DNA of 64,000 nucleotides, from NCBI GenBank assembly GCA_963795415.1, contig CAWCHQ010000001.1:1922001-1986000 (forward strand), in the 5' to 3' direction. The translations under genes and the position numbers were made by a program. A model generated the notes under the pieces. The model did no database searches, had not been told where the DNA came from, and saw only the letters and a list, made by a program, of their open reading frames with translations. Shown piece after piece: positions 35,362-44,778 of this stretch (within the stretch, counting starts at the first letter, position 1; each line of letters starts with the position of its first letter). Source of the stretch: CAVSUZ01 sp963795415. GTDB lineage: Bacteria; Pseudomonadota; Alphaproteobacteria; Acetobacterales; Acetobacteraceae.

Positions 35362-38300
35362 ATGATGGTGGGGAACGGAGGGAACTCAACGCTGAAATAC
35401 TGGCGACTTGCCGTACCATTCTTTTCCTTCGTCCTGGCAATGACATTGGCCGCGGCGATCGGCGCCGGTGTGCTGGCGTGGCGGCTGGCGCGGGAGCCGC
35501 TCGAGTTGCCCTGGCTGGTTCGACAACTTCAGGCCCAACTGAACACTGACTTTGCTCCTGCCCGCGTCACTATTCAGTCCGCGGCGTTAGCGTGGGAAGG
35601 CTTCAGCCAGGGACTCGGATCTCCGCTTGACTTCCGGGTTACCGGGATAAACCTGCGCACCGACAAGAATCCGGGTCCGGTCGAGATACCCTACGCGCGA
35701 ATGACCTTCGGACTCCTGCCGCTGCTCGCCGGCCGTCTGGAGCCGCGTCTTGTCGAGCTCTACCAGCCCAAGATCATTCTCCGCCGGTCGGAAGGAGGGG
35801 CGATTCGCCTCTCCGTGGCCAAAGGAGGTCAGCAGGGCGCCGAAGGTGATATCCCGGACCCGACGGTGATTCTGAATGAGCTTGGCGCCCCCCCAGGGAA
35901 GGCAGGCAGCAACCTTCCTCTAATACGAGAGCTGTCTGAGCTGCGCATCCACCAGGCAGACCTCTCCCTGATCAATTCCTTCGGAGTGATCTGGCGCTCT
36001 CCGAATGCCGATTTAGATCTGCGGCGGGCATCAGCTGGAGGCATGGAGGCGCGTGCAAACCTGACGTTGCGCCTGGGTCACCACCCGACAGAGATCGCGG
36101 GAACAGCGAGCATACCACCTGGAAGCACGGGCGCTGAGGCGACATTCAGGTTCAGCGGGCTGACACCGGAGGACCTGCCCGCGATAATGCCTTGGCTCAG
36201 TTTTCTGAACCGCGCCAACGTGGAGATGAGCGGTGCCGGCCATATCAGCCTTTCTCCAGATCTTGGCGTCCGGCATTTCACGCTGCAGGCGCAAGCGAAA
36301 CAGGGGGCGCTGCAGTTCGGCGGCACTTCCCTGCCTTTCAGCTCAGCTGAACTGCAACTCGATGGAACGCGGGCCGACGTCACATTGGACCAGTTCCGCG
36401 TGGCGCTTTTACCGCCAGGGTTTTCGCCTCCTGTGACGCTGAGCGCTGCCGGCACTCTGCAGCGCGGACCGGTGCAGTCCACTGCCAGCCTGAAGATCGA
36501 TTTGGATCGCGTGCGGTTTGCCGATTTGCCGGGTCTGTGGCCCCAGGGGCTACTTGACGGTGCGCGCGCCTGGATATTGGAGAATATTACCGAAGGGACG
36601 GCTCATCACGGCCACTTTGCGGTCGAACTTTCTGCCGGGCCCGGATTGAACGATCTTCGGGTTCTCCAGGCCTCAGGCACCCTCGCCGGAAATGGCCTGA
36701 GCGTGTTCTGGCTTCGGCCCATGCCACCGGCCGTTGACGGACAGGCGACGCTGCGCGTTGCCGGTCCTGGCATCGTGGACATCGACATCTCCTCGGCTCG
36801 CCAATTGACGGAGGCGCCAACGGCAGAGCCCCTCAACGTAAGGAATGGGACGGTTCGCATCAGCGGGCTCGGGGAGGCCGTCCAGACTGCGGCCGTGGAC
36901 CTGAAGGTTTCGGGGACTGTGCCGTCTCTGATTGGATTGCTGTCCGATCCGCGGCTGAACCTTTTGTCGCGAGCCCGAATCCACTTTCGGGATCCCGAAG
37001 GCCAACTGGACGGCTCCGTCTCCGTGTCACTGCCGTTGCTCGCTGACCTCAGGATGGACCAAATTTCGGTCACAGCCGATGCACATCTCTCCGGGCTTCG
37101 GCTGGGTGGTTTGCCAGGCGGGGAAGACCTGGCGCAGGGGGCTTTCGCTCTTTCCGCTGGCAACGACGGCATGACGTTGAACGGCCAGGGTTTGCTCGGC
37201 GGCATTCCTGCCCGCGTGGCGGCAAGCCTGGACTTCCGTGCCGGCCCCGCTACCCAGGTGGTGCGAAGGATCGCTCTGTCCGGCGAGCCCGATACCGATC
37301 AATTGGCGGGAATGGGGCTGGACCCTGCGGGCGTCATCAGCGGAAGCCTGCCCATTACGGCCACGGTTATTGAGCAACGGAATGCTGCTGGCCGAGTCGA
37401 GGCGCATATCGACCTGACTCGGGCGAGGCTGAACTTGACTTCGCTCGGCTGGGACAAGCCGGAAGGTCAGGCCGCCGGCGCGGAGCTGGAAATACTGCTG
37501 GACCATGATCGGGTGCAGCGGATCAATTCGATCCGGGTGCATGGCCACGATCTGCTGGTCGAAGGATATGCAAGCTTCCTGAACGGCCGCATATCCAGCC
37601 TGCGAGCGGACCGCCTCACGCTGGGTCAAACCAAGGCGCAGGCAACTGTGCAGTTCCCAACGCCGACCGCGCCCATTACTGCTACGATCTCCGGCTCGTC
37701 TCTGGATTTATCGGGCAGGTTCGCCGGCAGGACAGCCCCGGGAGCACGCAGGCTGTCGCGGATCGAACCGGCTCCGCAGCGCGGACCGGCCTGGCAGGCG
37801 GATATCCGCTTCGACAGAGTGGTTTTGGCGCACGGCCTGGCTCTTCTGGGGCTCGCCGCGCACGCAGTGGATGACGGCGAGACCCTGCGAGATCTGCGCG
37901 TGAGCGCAGTTACCGGGCCCCACGACCCCGCGCTGATGGTCATCGCCCCGGAGGGGAGCGGCCGAAGTGTTCATGTAGTGGCGGCGGATGCGGGAGCGCT
38001 TCTGCGCGCGTTGGACCTGGTGGAGACAATGGACGGCGGCAAGTTGCAGATCGCCGGACGCTATCACGACCAGGATCCCGGGCGACCGCTTATAGGCACG
38101 CTGGAGCTGAATGATTTCCGACTGCGGAATGCCGCAGTTTTCGGCAAGTTGCTGCAAGCGGCCACCCTCTACGGCCTGATTGATGCCTTGAAGGGTCCCG
38201 GCGTTGGCTTCAACAAACTGGTTGCGCCGTTCCGGCTTGCGGATGGCCGGCTCAGCGTTGAGGAGGCACGGGCGTTCAGCCCGTCGCTGGGCCTGACCGC

Positions 38301-38547
38301 CAAGGGCCTGATCGATCTGGATGCCGGCGTCATCGACCTGCACGGAACTGTGGTTCCGATCTATTTTTTCAATTCCCTTCTCGGGCGGATGCCGCTGGTC
38401 GGCCGTCTGTTCAGTCCTGAGGAGGGTGGTGGTCTCATCGCGGCCAGCTATGGGTTGAAGGGTTCGCTGGCCAATCCGGCGGTGACAGTCAATCCGCTGA
38501 CCGCTCTGACCCCTGGCTTTCTGAGAGGGGTTTTCGGGAGTCGCTGA
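35362..38547 (+). CDS. AsmA/YhdP-like (DUF3971) large envelope protein
   Basis: A 1061-residue protein. It has an N-terminal transmembrane anchor ('LAVPFFSFVLAMTLAAAIGAGVLAW') and then a long beta-rich periplasmic region. 'ELPWLVRQLQAQLNTDFAPARVTIQSAALAWEGFSQG' and the C-terminal 'GVIDLHGTVVPIYFFNSLLGRMPLVGRLFSPEEGGGLIAASYGLKGSLANPAVTVNPLTALTPGFLR' layout are the hallmark of DUF3971 and AsmA-like C-terminal domains. These proteins are thought to form bridges that move phospholipid from inner to outer membrane, as YhdP, TamB and YdbH do. It is divergent from gcrA and upstream of coxC by about 90 bases. Confidence 0.88.
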   Translation: MMVGNGGNSTLKYWRLAVPFFSFVLAMTLAAAIGAGVLAWRLAREPLELPWLVRQLQAQLNTDFAPARVTIQSAALAWEGFSQGLGSPLDFRVTGINLRTDKNPGPVEIPYARMTFGLLPLLAGRLEPRLVELYQPKIILRRSEGGAIRLSVAKGGQQGAEGDIPDPTVILNELGAPPGKAGSNLPLIRELSELRIHQADLSLINSFGVIWRSPNADLDLRRASAGGMEARANLTLRLGHHPTEIAGTASIPPGSTGAEATFRFSGLTPEDLPAIMPWLSFLNRANVEMSGAGHISLSPDLGVRHFTLQAQAKQGALQFGGTSLPFSSAELQLDGTRADVTLDQFRVALLPPGFSPPVTLSAAGTLQRGPVQSTASLKIDLDRVRFADLPGLWPQGLLDGARAWILENITEGTAHHGHFAVELSAGPGLNDLRVLQASGTLAGNGLSVFWLRPMPPAVDGQATLRVAGPGIVDIDISSARQLTEAPTAEPLNVRNGTVRISGLGEAVQTAAVDLKVSGTVPSLIGLLSDPRLNLLSRARIHFRDPEGQLDGSVSVSLPLLADLRMDQISVTADAHLSGLRLGGLPGGEDLAQGAFALSAGNDGMTLNGQGLLGGIPARVAASLDFRAGPATQVVRRIALSGEPDTDQLAGMGLDPAGVISGSLPITATVIEQRNAAGRVEAHIDLTRARLNLTSLGWDKPEGQAAGAELEILLDHDRVQRINSIRVHGHDLLVEGYASFLNGRISSLRADRLTLGQTKAQATVQFPTPTAPITATISGSSLDLSGRFAGRTAPGARRLSRIEPAPQRGPAWQADIRFDRVVLAHGLALLGLAAHAVDDGETLRDLRVSAVTGPHDPALMVIAPEGSGRSVHVVAADAGALLRALDLVETMDGGKLQIAGRYHDQDPGRPLIGTLELNDFRLRNAAVFGKLLQAATLYGLIDALKGPGVGFNKLVAPFRLADGRLSVEEARAFSPSLGLTAKGLIDLDAGVIDLHGTVVPIYFFNSLLGRMPLVGRLFSPEEGGGLIAASYGLKGSLANPAVTVNPLTALTPGFLRGVFGSR

Positions 38548-38638
38548 CGGCTCTTGAACCCGGGAGGGATTTGGGGATGATGCGCTGCGATACCGTGCCG
38601 AGGCGGACTCCTCGGTCCTTTGCGTCATGGTCCGGGGC

Positions 38639-39493
38639 ATGAGCGAGCACGCGCACAGCGGCACTGTTATCGAGAGCTCGGGGCTGAAACAGCCCTATCA
38701 TCTGGTCGACCCCAGCCCGTGGCCCTTGGTCGGCGCCGCTGGCGGGTTGCTGGTTGTGCTGGGCATCATCTTCGCTGCGCATTACGGGGACTACATCGTG
38801 CTTGCGATCGGCGCGGTGATTGTGCTGACCACCATGTTCTTCTGGTGGCGCGACGTGATCCGCGAAAGCCGGACGCCAGGATTGCACAGTCCGGTCGTGC
38901 GTCTCGGCCTGCGCTACGGGATGATGTTCTTCATCACCTCCGAGGTGATGTTCTTCGTTGCCTTCTTCTGGGCCTTTTTCAATTTTGCCCTGTTTCCGGA
39001 AAATGTTGCCGGTTTGGCGCATCCCGTCTGGCCGCCGCCAGGCATTCACACCTATGACCCATTTCACATTCCCGTTCTGAACACGATGCTTTTGCTGTTA
39101 TCAGGATGCACGATCACCTGGGCGCATCACTCACTGATCGAGAATGATCGCAAGGCCTTGCTGTTTGGGTTGGCGCTAACGATCTTGTTGGGCGCGTCAT
39201 TCACGGCGTGTCAGGTGATCGAGTACTCCCACGCGCCCTTCAAGTTCGTCGGTGGTGGCGTGTACCCGTCGGTTTTCTTCCTCGCAACCGGCTTCCACGG
39301 TTTCCATGTGATCGTCGGCACCTGCTTTCTGATCGTTTGCTGGTTCCGTGCGCGTGCCGGACAGTTCTCGCCACAGCGGCACTTCGGCTTCGAGGCAGCA
39401 GCCTGGTACTGGCACTTCGTTGACGTCGTCTGGCTGTTTCTTTTCACCTGCATTTACTGGTGGGGCGCCAGCGCTATCGTCGCTGCGCCCTGA
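38639..39493 (+). CDS. coxC: cytochrome c oxidase subunit III
   Basis: A 284-residue protein with seven transmembrane helices. Characteristic regions are 'HPYHLVDPSPWP'-like N-terminus (seen here as 'KQPYHLVDPSPWPLVGA'), 'FFITSEVMFFVAFFWAFF', 'WPPPGIHTYDPFHIPVLNT', 'HHSLIENDRK', 'FFLATGFHGFHVIVGT' and 'AAWYWHFVDVVWLFLF'. Subunit III supports sustained turnover of the aa3-type oxidase. The start is the ATG of 'MSEHAHSG'. The usual neighbours coxB, coxA, ctaB and ctaG are absent here, so the gene stands alone, which is unusual. Confidence 0.95.
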   Translation: MSEHAHSGTVIESSGLKQPYHLVDPSPWPLVGAAGGLLVVLGIIFAAHYGDYIVLAIGAVIVLTTMFFWWRDVIRESRTPGLHSPVVRLGLRYGMMFFITSEVMFFVAFFWAFFNFALFPENVAGLAHPVWPPPGIHTYDPFHIPVLNTMLLLLSGCTITWAHHSLIENDRKALLFGLALTILLGASFTACQVIEYSHAPFKFVGGGVYPSVFFLATGFHGFHVIVGTCFLIVCWFRARAGQFSPQRHFGFEAAAWYWHFVDVVWLFLFTCIYWWGASAIVAAP

Positions 39494-39508
39494 AAGGCGC
39501 GATTTGCT

Positions 39509-42500
39509 CTATTCCGCCGCAACCGGCTCCCGGTCAGGCTCGGATGCTGCCAGGGTAGCCAGAAGTTTTTCCCTGCGGTCCATCGCCTTGGCCCGGTTTG
39601 CCTCCTTCACCGGGCCAAAACCGCGGATCTGATCGGGCATCTCAGCCAGAGCAATCGCCGTGCCGAGTGTCCGCGGGCTCAGAACGTCCAGGGTGGCGCG
39701 GATATCGGACTGATACTGCTCCACCAGCGCTCGTTCCCAACGGCGCTCCGCCTGCCGACCGAAAAGATCCAGTGAAGTTCCTCGCAGGCGTTTGCCCTGG
39801 CGCAGCATCCTGAACAGCGGCAATGCGGCCCAACCCGGGATGGCGATCTTCCGGCGCCGGCCGGTTGCCGGATCCATTCGCGACACCAAAGGTGGCGCTA
39901 CATGGAAGACGGGTCGCCTGCCGTAAGACGCAGCGGTGTGCAGCCGGGCCACCTCGTATTCGTCTTTGATGGCCATGAGACGGTACAAGCCGTCCGCCAC
40001 TGCTCGCGTGAGCCTTCCAGATGCTCCGAATACCGCGGCTTCCTTGGCAGTGACCGCCTCGATGAAGCCTTGGTAACGGGTGGCGTAGGCCGCATCCTGA
40101 TATTCGGTAAGTCGCGCCTTGCGATCGGCAATGAGTGCCTCAAGCGTCGCTGGAGGCTCCAGGGAAGCAGCGAGTATGTTCTCGGCCAACTCAGGCCGTT
40201 CCGCCAGGATTCGGCCCCACAGGAACGCCCGCTTGTTGAGGGATACGGCGGCTCCGTTCAGTTCGATCGAGCGCAGGATCGCGGCCTCACCTACGGGCAC
40301 AAGCCCCCGCTGCCACGCGAGGCCGAGAAGCACCGTGTTCATCGCCTGCGCATTGCCGAACAGCTTCTCGGCGAGCCGCACGCCGTGCAGATAGGTGCTG
40401 CGGCCCTCATCGGTTACCTTCTCGATAGTCCGGCGATGAAGGCCGGCATCGATACCCAGCCGCGGATCAAATTTGAATTCTGCCGTCGCGGCGAGGTCGA
40501 GGTTCCCCACCACCGCGCAACGGGGGCCGCAACGCTCCAGCACGCCTGGACCGGCGCCCACCACCAGGTCGGCCGCGATCATCACCCGCGCCTCGCCAAG
40601 CGGGATGCGCACCACGTCCAGATCGCCGGATTCACCGATCTGGACATGGGCCACGACTGTGCCGTTCTTCTGCGCCAGCCCGGTAAAATCAAGGATGGAG
40701 ACCTGGCGTCCCTCCAGATGAGCCGCCATCGCCAGGATCGCCCCTGCCGTCACGATGCCGCCGCCGCCGATGCCGGCAAACAGGCCGCGCCACGGCCCAG
40801 CGTCAGGCAGCTGCGGAACCGGCAGATGCGCGGACAGTTCGCCTTCACGCGCGGCCCAGCGAGCATCGACGTCCGGGGCGCGCGGCGGGCCGGCGACTGT
40901 TACGAAGCTTGGGCAAAATCCTTTGAGGCAGGAGAGGTCCACGTTGCAGGCAGTGGGGCTGATCCGCCGCTTACGGCCCAGAGCCGTCTCGACCGGCTCA
41001 ATTGCGATACACCCGGATTGAACCGAGCAATCGCCGCAATTCTCGCAGACCTCAGCATTAATCACGACACTCTGGGTCGCTTCAGGCATTTTTCCACGTT
41101 TGCGGCGGCGCCGCTTTTCCGTGGCGCAAACCTGGTCATAGATGAGCACCGAGACACCCTCGTGCTCGCGAAGCTCTTTCTGCACCGCATCCAGCTCGGT
41201 TCGGACGTGCCGTGACACACCAGCGGGCAGCGCCGAAGACGGCGGCAGCCGACCGGCCTCGTCCGCGACAATGGCAATACGCCGGACTCCTTCCGCACGC
41301 ACCTGGGCGGCGATTTGCGGAACCGTAAACCCACCTTCGGCAGGCTGGCCGCCGGTCATGGCCACCGCGTCGTTATACAAAATCTTGTAAGTTATCCGCG
41401 ACTTGGCGGCGACTGCCTGACGGATCGCCAGAATGCCAGAGTGCGTGTAAGTCCCGTCGCCGATATTGGCGAACACGTGAGGGACTTCCGTGAACGGTTG
41501 CAGGCCAACGAACGTGACGCCCTCACCCCCCATATGGGTGAATGTCCGCGTCGAATCGCTATGATCGAGCGCCATAAAGTGGCACCCGATCCCCGCCGTC
41601 GCGAAGCTTCCGTCCGGCAAACGCGTGGACGTTCCGTGCGGACAGCCGGCGCAAAACGCCGGGATGCGCCGCAGCAAGCCCTGAGGCCGCTCAGGGTACG
41701 GATATGCCGGTGGCTCCGGCACATCCAGGCCATAGCGAGTCAGGAAGCCCGCCAGTCCCGCAGCGACCGACTCGGGCGACAGCTCCATCAACGGGGACAG
41801 CAGCGGCGCGCCGGATACATCAGTCTTGCCGGACACCTCTGGCCGCCGATCGGCCGGCATGTTGTAGAGCGCGTCCCGGATCTGCGCCTCAACGAAGCTC
41901 CGTTTCTCCTCAATGACCAGCAAAGCTTTCCGGCTGCTGGCAAAGGCTCGAATTCCCTCGGCTTCCAGCGGCCATGTCAGTCCGACTTTATACAGGGCGA
42001 TCCGCCGATCCCCTTCGAGTCCCAGGCGGCGCAAAGCGTGCAGCACGTCGGTGAATGCCTTGCCAACGGCCACCAGACCGATCGGCGCGTCCGATTGCCC
42101 GAAAACCAGCCGGTCCAGCTGGTTAGCGCGCGCCCAGGCCATAGCGGCAGGCAGCCGCTCCTCCATGACGCGCCGCTCCAGCACGAAGCGGTCAGCCGGA
42201 TAAGACAGGGTGGGGTCGTAGCCGATCGGGTGCGGAAGGCTGCGCCACTCCGGCCGGACGAACCGCCGCTGAGCGGGCACCACCACCGTACCTGACTGCT
42301 CTGCGGTCTCTGCCGTGACCTTCAGCACCGTCCATAATCCGCAAAACCGGGACAGGGCAATTCCCGCGAGGCCGAAGTCGATGATCTCCTGCACCGAGGC
42401 CGGGTTCAGTACTGGCATCATCCAGCCGGAAAAGAGCTGCTCCGTCTGATGCGGATAGGTGGAAGACTGCGCGCCGTGATCATCCCCGGCGACGGCCACC

Positions 42501-42934
42501 ACACCTCCAAGAGCGGAGGTCCCGAGCATGTTGGCACACCGGAACGCGTCGCCTGTGCGATCCACGCCCGGGCCCTTGCCGTACCACAGGCCAAACACAC
42601 CCTCGACCTTCTTGCCGGGAAATGCATCGATCTGCTGTGCCCCCCACAGCATCGTCGCCGCCAAATCTTCATTCAGCCCGGGTTGAAATTTTATGTCATA
42701 GGCCGTCAGCAGCTTTTGCCGGGCCCACAACTCCTTATCGAGGCCCCCCAGCGGCGAACCGCGGTATCCCGAAACCAGACCCGCCGTCTTGTGCCCGCTC
42801 GCACGGTCCAGCCGAGCCTGCTCCAGCAGTACGCGAACCATGCCCTGGACACCGGAGATGAGCACCGGCGTATCCAGATCAGCAAAACGGCTCTCAAGGG
42901 TAATCGCGCTGGCGCGCGCGAGACCGACATCCAT
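39509..42934 (-). CDS. fused indolepyruvate:ferredoxin oxidoreductase family protein
   Basis: A 1141-residue three-part 2-oxoacid oxidoreductase. The order is an alpha-type ThDP/pyrimidine region ('KTAGLVSGYRGSPLGGLDKEL'), a ThDP/Mg region with 'PAFCAGCPHGTSTRLP' and 'IGDGTYTHSGILAIRQAVAA', a ferredoxin-like cluster site 'CENCGDCSVQSGCIAIE' with later Cys in 'CNVDLSCLKGFCPSF', and a gamma domain ('GLFAGIGGGGIVTAGAILAMAAHLEG'). Such fused proteins occur in aerobic proteobacteria and are thought to oxidise aromatic or branched-chain 2-oxoacids to acyl-CoA. The start is the ATG with GGAGG 9 bases upstream; the longer frame to 43084 overlaps the hydroxylase region. Confidence 0.92.
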   Translation of the reverse strand: MDVGLARASAITLESRFADLDTPVLISGVQGMVRVLLEQARLDRASGHKTAGLVSGYRGSPLGGLDKELWARQKLLTAYDIKFQPGLNEDLAATMLWGAQQIDAFPGKKVEGVFGLWYGKGPGVDRTGDAFRCANMLGTSALGGVVAVAGDDHGAQSSTYPHQTEQLFSGWMMPVLNPASVQEIIDFGLAGIALSRFCGLWTVLKVTAETAEQSGTVVVPAQRRFVRPEWRSLPHPIGYDPTLSYPADRFVLERRVMEERLPAAMAWARANQLDRLVFGQSDAPIGLVAVGKAFTDVLHALRRLGLEGDRRIALYKVGLTWPLEAEGIRAFASSRKALLVIEEKRSFVEAQIRDALYNMPADRRPEVSGKTDVSGAPLLSPLMELSPESVAAGLAGFLTRYGLDVPEPPAYPYPERPQGLLRRIPAFCAGCPHGTSTRLPDGSFATAGIGCHFMALDHSDSTRTFTHMGGEGVTFVGLQPFTEVPHVFANIGDGTYTHSGILAIRQAVAAKSRITYKILYNDAVAMTGGQPAEGGFTVPQIAAQVRAEGVRRIAIVADEAGRLPPSSALPAGVSRHVRTELDAVQKELREHEGVSVLIYDQVCATEKRRRRKRGKMPEATQSVVINAEVCENCGDCSVQSGCIAIEPVETALGRKRRISPTACNVDLSCLKGFCPSFVTVAGPPRAPDVDARWAAREGELSAHLPVPQLPDAGPWRGLFAGIGGGGIVTAGAILAMAAHLEGRQVSILDFTGLAQKNGTVVAHVQIGESGDLDVVRIPLGEARVMIAADLVVGAGPGVLERCGPRCAVVGNLDLAATAEFKFDPRLGIDAGLHRRTIEKVTDEGRSTYLHGVRLAEKLFGNAQAMNTVLLGLAWQRGLVPVGEAAILRSIELNGAAVSLNKRAFLWGRILAERPELAENILAASLEPPATLEALIADRKARLTEYQDAAYATRYQGFIEAVTAKEAAVFGASGRLTRAVADGLYRLMAIKDEYEVARLHTAASYGRRPVFHVAPPLVSRMDPATGRRRKIAIPGWAALPLFRMLRQGKRLRGTSLDLFGRQAERRWERALVEQYQSDIRATLDVLSPRTLGTAIALAEMPDQIRGFGPVKEANRAKAMDRREKLLATLAASEPDREPVAAE

Positions 42935-43128
42935 TGGTACGTCCCTCCGGCCGGCCCCCCGGCGGGAGCTGACACCCTGTACAAGTTGGGGTGCCGGAGC
43001 GGGGGAACGCAATGGCCTGAAAACAAAAGCAACGGCGCGCCGGGCCGCGAGGCAGGAAGCGCCAGGAATTGAAGTTTCGCGCAACCGGGGGCAAAATAAT
43101 GTTTCGCCGACGCGTCCAGGAGCCTGCC

Positions 43129-43914
43129 ATGACCACCCAGCGGATCAGCCAGCGCCAGTTAGCTTTCAGGGCAGATTTCCGCTCCCGCATCGCACAAGCG
43201 TATTCGGGCCTCTCTCATGTCGCCCTCATTACCGTTATCGGGCTGGCCGCGATCTGGCTATGTGCCCGTCAGGTCAGTCACCCGGCTTGGTACGAATGGC
43301 TGGTCATCCCCGCGGCTTTCTGCATCTCGAATGCGTTCGAGTGGTGGATCCACCGCTATGTTATGCACCGGCCGGTCAGGGGACTGATGGGCATCTATAA
43401 GCGCCATACCCTCGCCCATCACCAGTTCTTCACCGACATCGAGCCCAGTTTCGATAACCCTCGGGATTTCCGGATCGTCTTTTTTCCGCCTTACGCGCTG
43501 GTCGCATTCATTGGGCTGTCCCTTCCGCCGGCGGCGATCCTTTACGGCATTGGCGCGCCCAACGCCGCCTGGCTGCTGATTATCACCAATGTAGCGTTGT
43601 ATCTGAATTACGAGCTGTTCCACTACTGCTGCCACGTGAAGGACGATCATCTCGTTCGCCACATCCCTCTGGTGAATTCAATCCGTCGCCATCACATCGC
43701 CCATCACAACGTGGCAATCATGATGGAGCGGAACTTCAATCTGACTTACCCGATCGCCGATTGGTTCTTCGGCACATCGGACCTGCGCTGCGGGCTGCTG
43801 AAGCACATCTTCAACGGCTATGATCAGGCCAATGTCGTGCATGGACTGAAGCGGGTGCGCAATACGGTGGACGATCCATTGGTTGGACACATCCGCCCTG
43901 CGGTCGCGGAGTAG
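43129..43914 (+). CDS. fatty acid hydroxylase superfamily membrane protein
   Basis: A 261-residue integral membrane di-iron enzyme. Histidine clusters are 'WWIHRYVMHRP', 'YKRHTLAHHQFF', 'YELFHYCCHVKDDHLVRHI' and 'RRHHIAHHNVA', matching the HX3H, HXXHH and HXXHH boxes of sterol desaturase/fatty-acid hydroxylase proteins. Four or more transmembrane helices are present. The start is taken as the ATG of 'MTTQRISQRQ'; two upstream in-frame ATGs (43069, 43099) are less likely. It is divergent from the IOR gene and followed after 4 bases by a small membrane protein. The lipid substrate is unknown. Confidence 0.87.
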   Translation: MTTQRISQRQLAFRADFRSRIAQAYSGLSHVALITVIGLAAIWLCARQVSHPAWYEWLVIPAAFCISNAFEWWIHRYVMHRPVRGLMGIYKRHTLAHHQFFTDIEPSFDNPRDFRIVFFPPYALVAFIGLSLPPAAILYGIGAPNAAWLLIITNVALYLNYELFHYCCHVKDDHLVRHIPLVNSIRRHHIAHHNVAIMMERNFNLTYPIADWFFGTSDLRCGLLKHIFNGYDQANVVHGLKRVRNTVDDPLVGHIRPAVAE

Positions 43915-43918
43915 AGTG

Positions 43919-44125
43919 ATGGCCTCCGGGCAGCTTCCCTTGCTTCAACCGAAGCTGAAGCGGGGCAAGGCAAGTCTGATCGGCGGCATCGGCGTAGGTC
44001 TTTGCGTACTCGTGCTATGGTTCGCGGGGATGCATGAACTGGGAGCGTCCGGGATCGGCGCAGGAGTGGTTGGGCTGCTGCTTTCGGGCGGGATTGCTGC
44101 TTGGGTGCGGCTGGCGGACCTCTGA
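43919..44125 (+). CDS. small two-helix membrane protein
   Basis: A 68-residue protein with two transmembrane helices ('LIGGIGVGLCVLVLWFAGM' and 'GIGAGVVGLLLSGGIAAWV') separated by a short turn. It starts 4 bases after the hydroxylase stop, so the two are probably co-transcribed. No family recognised. Confidence 0.6.
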   Translation: MASGQLPLLQPKLKRGKASLIGGIGVGLCVLVLWFAGMHELGASGIGAGVVGLLLSGGIAAWVRLADL

Positions 44126-44200
44126 TGCACAGTTGCGCCGTGCCGAGCCGGGACTTTTGTCGTTCCGAAAATGCGGAAATGAGGTTCCCGCTGGCCGCGG

Positions 44201-44227
44201 GGAATAATTAGCCGTAGGCTTGCGTCT
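44201..44227 (+). promoter_or_regulatory. candidate ECF-type promoter for the sigma/anti-sigma genes
   Basis: GGAATAA (44201-44207) is followed after 15 bases by CGTCT (44223-44227), about 35 bases before the sigma-factor ATG. This resembles GGAA/GGGAATAA...CGTC elements used by ECF sigma factors that activate their own transcription. Confidence 0.4.
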
Positions 44228-44262
44228 ATTCGTCTGCCTAGCAAGGGCGGATCCCATCCGAA

Positions 44263-44778
44263 ATGTCAGGCGTGATGGCGAGCATGGAGGCATGCATTCC
44301 CGCACTCCGGCGCTACGCCCGGGCGCTCTTGCGCGACCGCGATGAGGTTGATGATCTGGTGCATGATTGCTTGTTAAGGGCCCTCGATCAGCTTCATACC
44401 CGGCGCCCGGATGGCGATCTGCGCGCCTGGCTCTTCGCCATCATGCACAATCTCTTCATTAGCCGCACCAGGCGGAATAAAACCTGGGCCAAGACGGTCT
44501 TTACTCACCAGCTCTTTGAGGACGGGCTTGGCCTCCGGCCAACCCAGGACATCCACATGCAAGGGCGCGACCTCATACGGGCGCTGGACAGTTTGAGTGA
44601 GGAGCATCGCAGCGTGCTGCTGCTCGTATCTGTCGAGGATCTCTCATACGCCGAAGTGGCTCAGGTGCTCGGCGTTCCGATTGGAACGGTTATGTCTCGC
44701 CTGTCCCGCGCACGGGAGAAATTGCGCCTGTTGATGGAGGGCGAAGGCCCCCCACCGGTTCTCAGGAGGGTCAAATGA
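44263..44778 (+). CDS. ECF-family RNA polymerase sigma factor
   Basis: A 171-residue sigma factor. The region 2 segment 'YARALLRDRDEVDDLVHDCLLRALDQLHTRRPDGDLRAWLFAIMHNLFISRTRR' binds the -10 element, and region 4 'LSEEHRSVLLLVSVEDLSYAEVAQVLGVPIGTVMSRLSRAREKLR' is the -35-binding helix-turn-helix. The size and lack of extra domains fit ECF sigma factors. Its stop overlaps the anti-sigma ATG by 4 bases (ATGA), and an ECF-like promoter lies just upstream, so it is likely autoregulated and held by the anti-sigma factor. Confidence 0.93.
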   Translation: MSGVMASMEACIPALRRYARALLRDRDEVDDLVHDCLLRALDQLHTRRPDGDLRAWLFAIMHNLFISRTRRNKTWAKTVFTHQLFEDGLGLRPTQDIHMQGRDLIRALDSLSEEHRSVLLLVSVEDLSYAEVAQVLGVPIGTVMSRLSRAREKLRLLMEGEGPPPVLRRVK

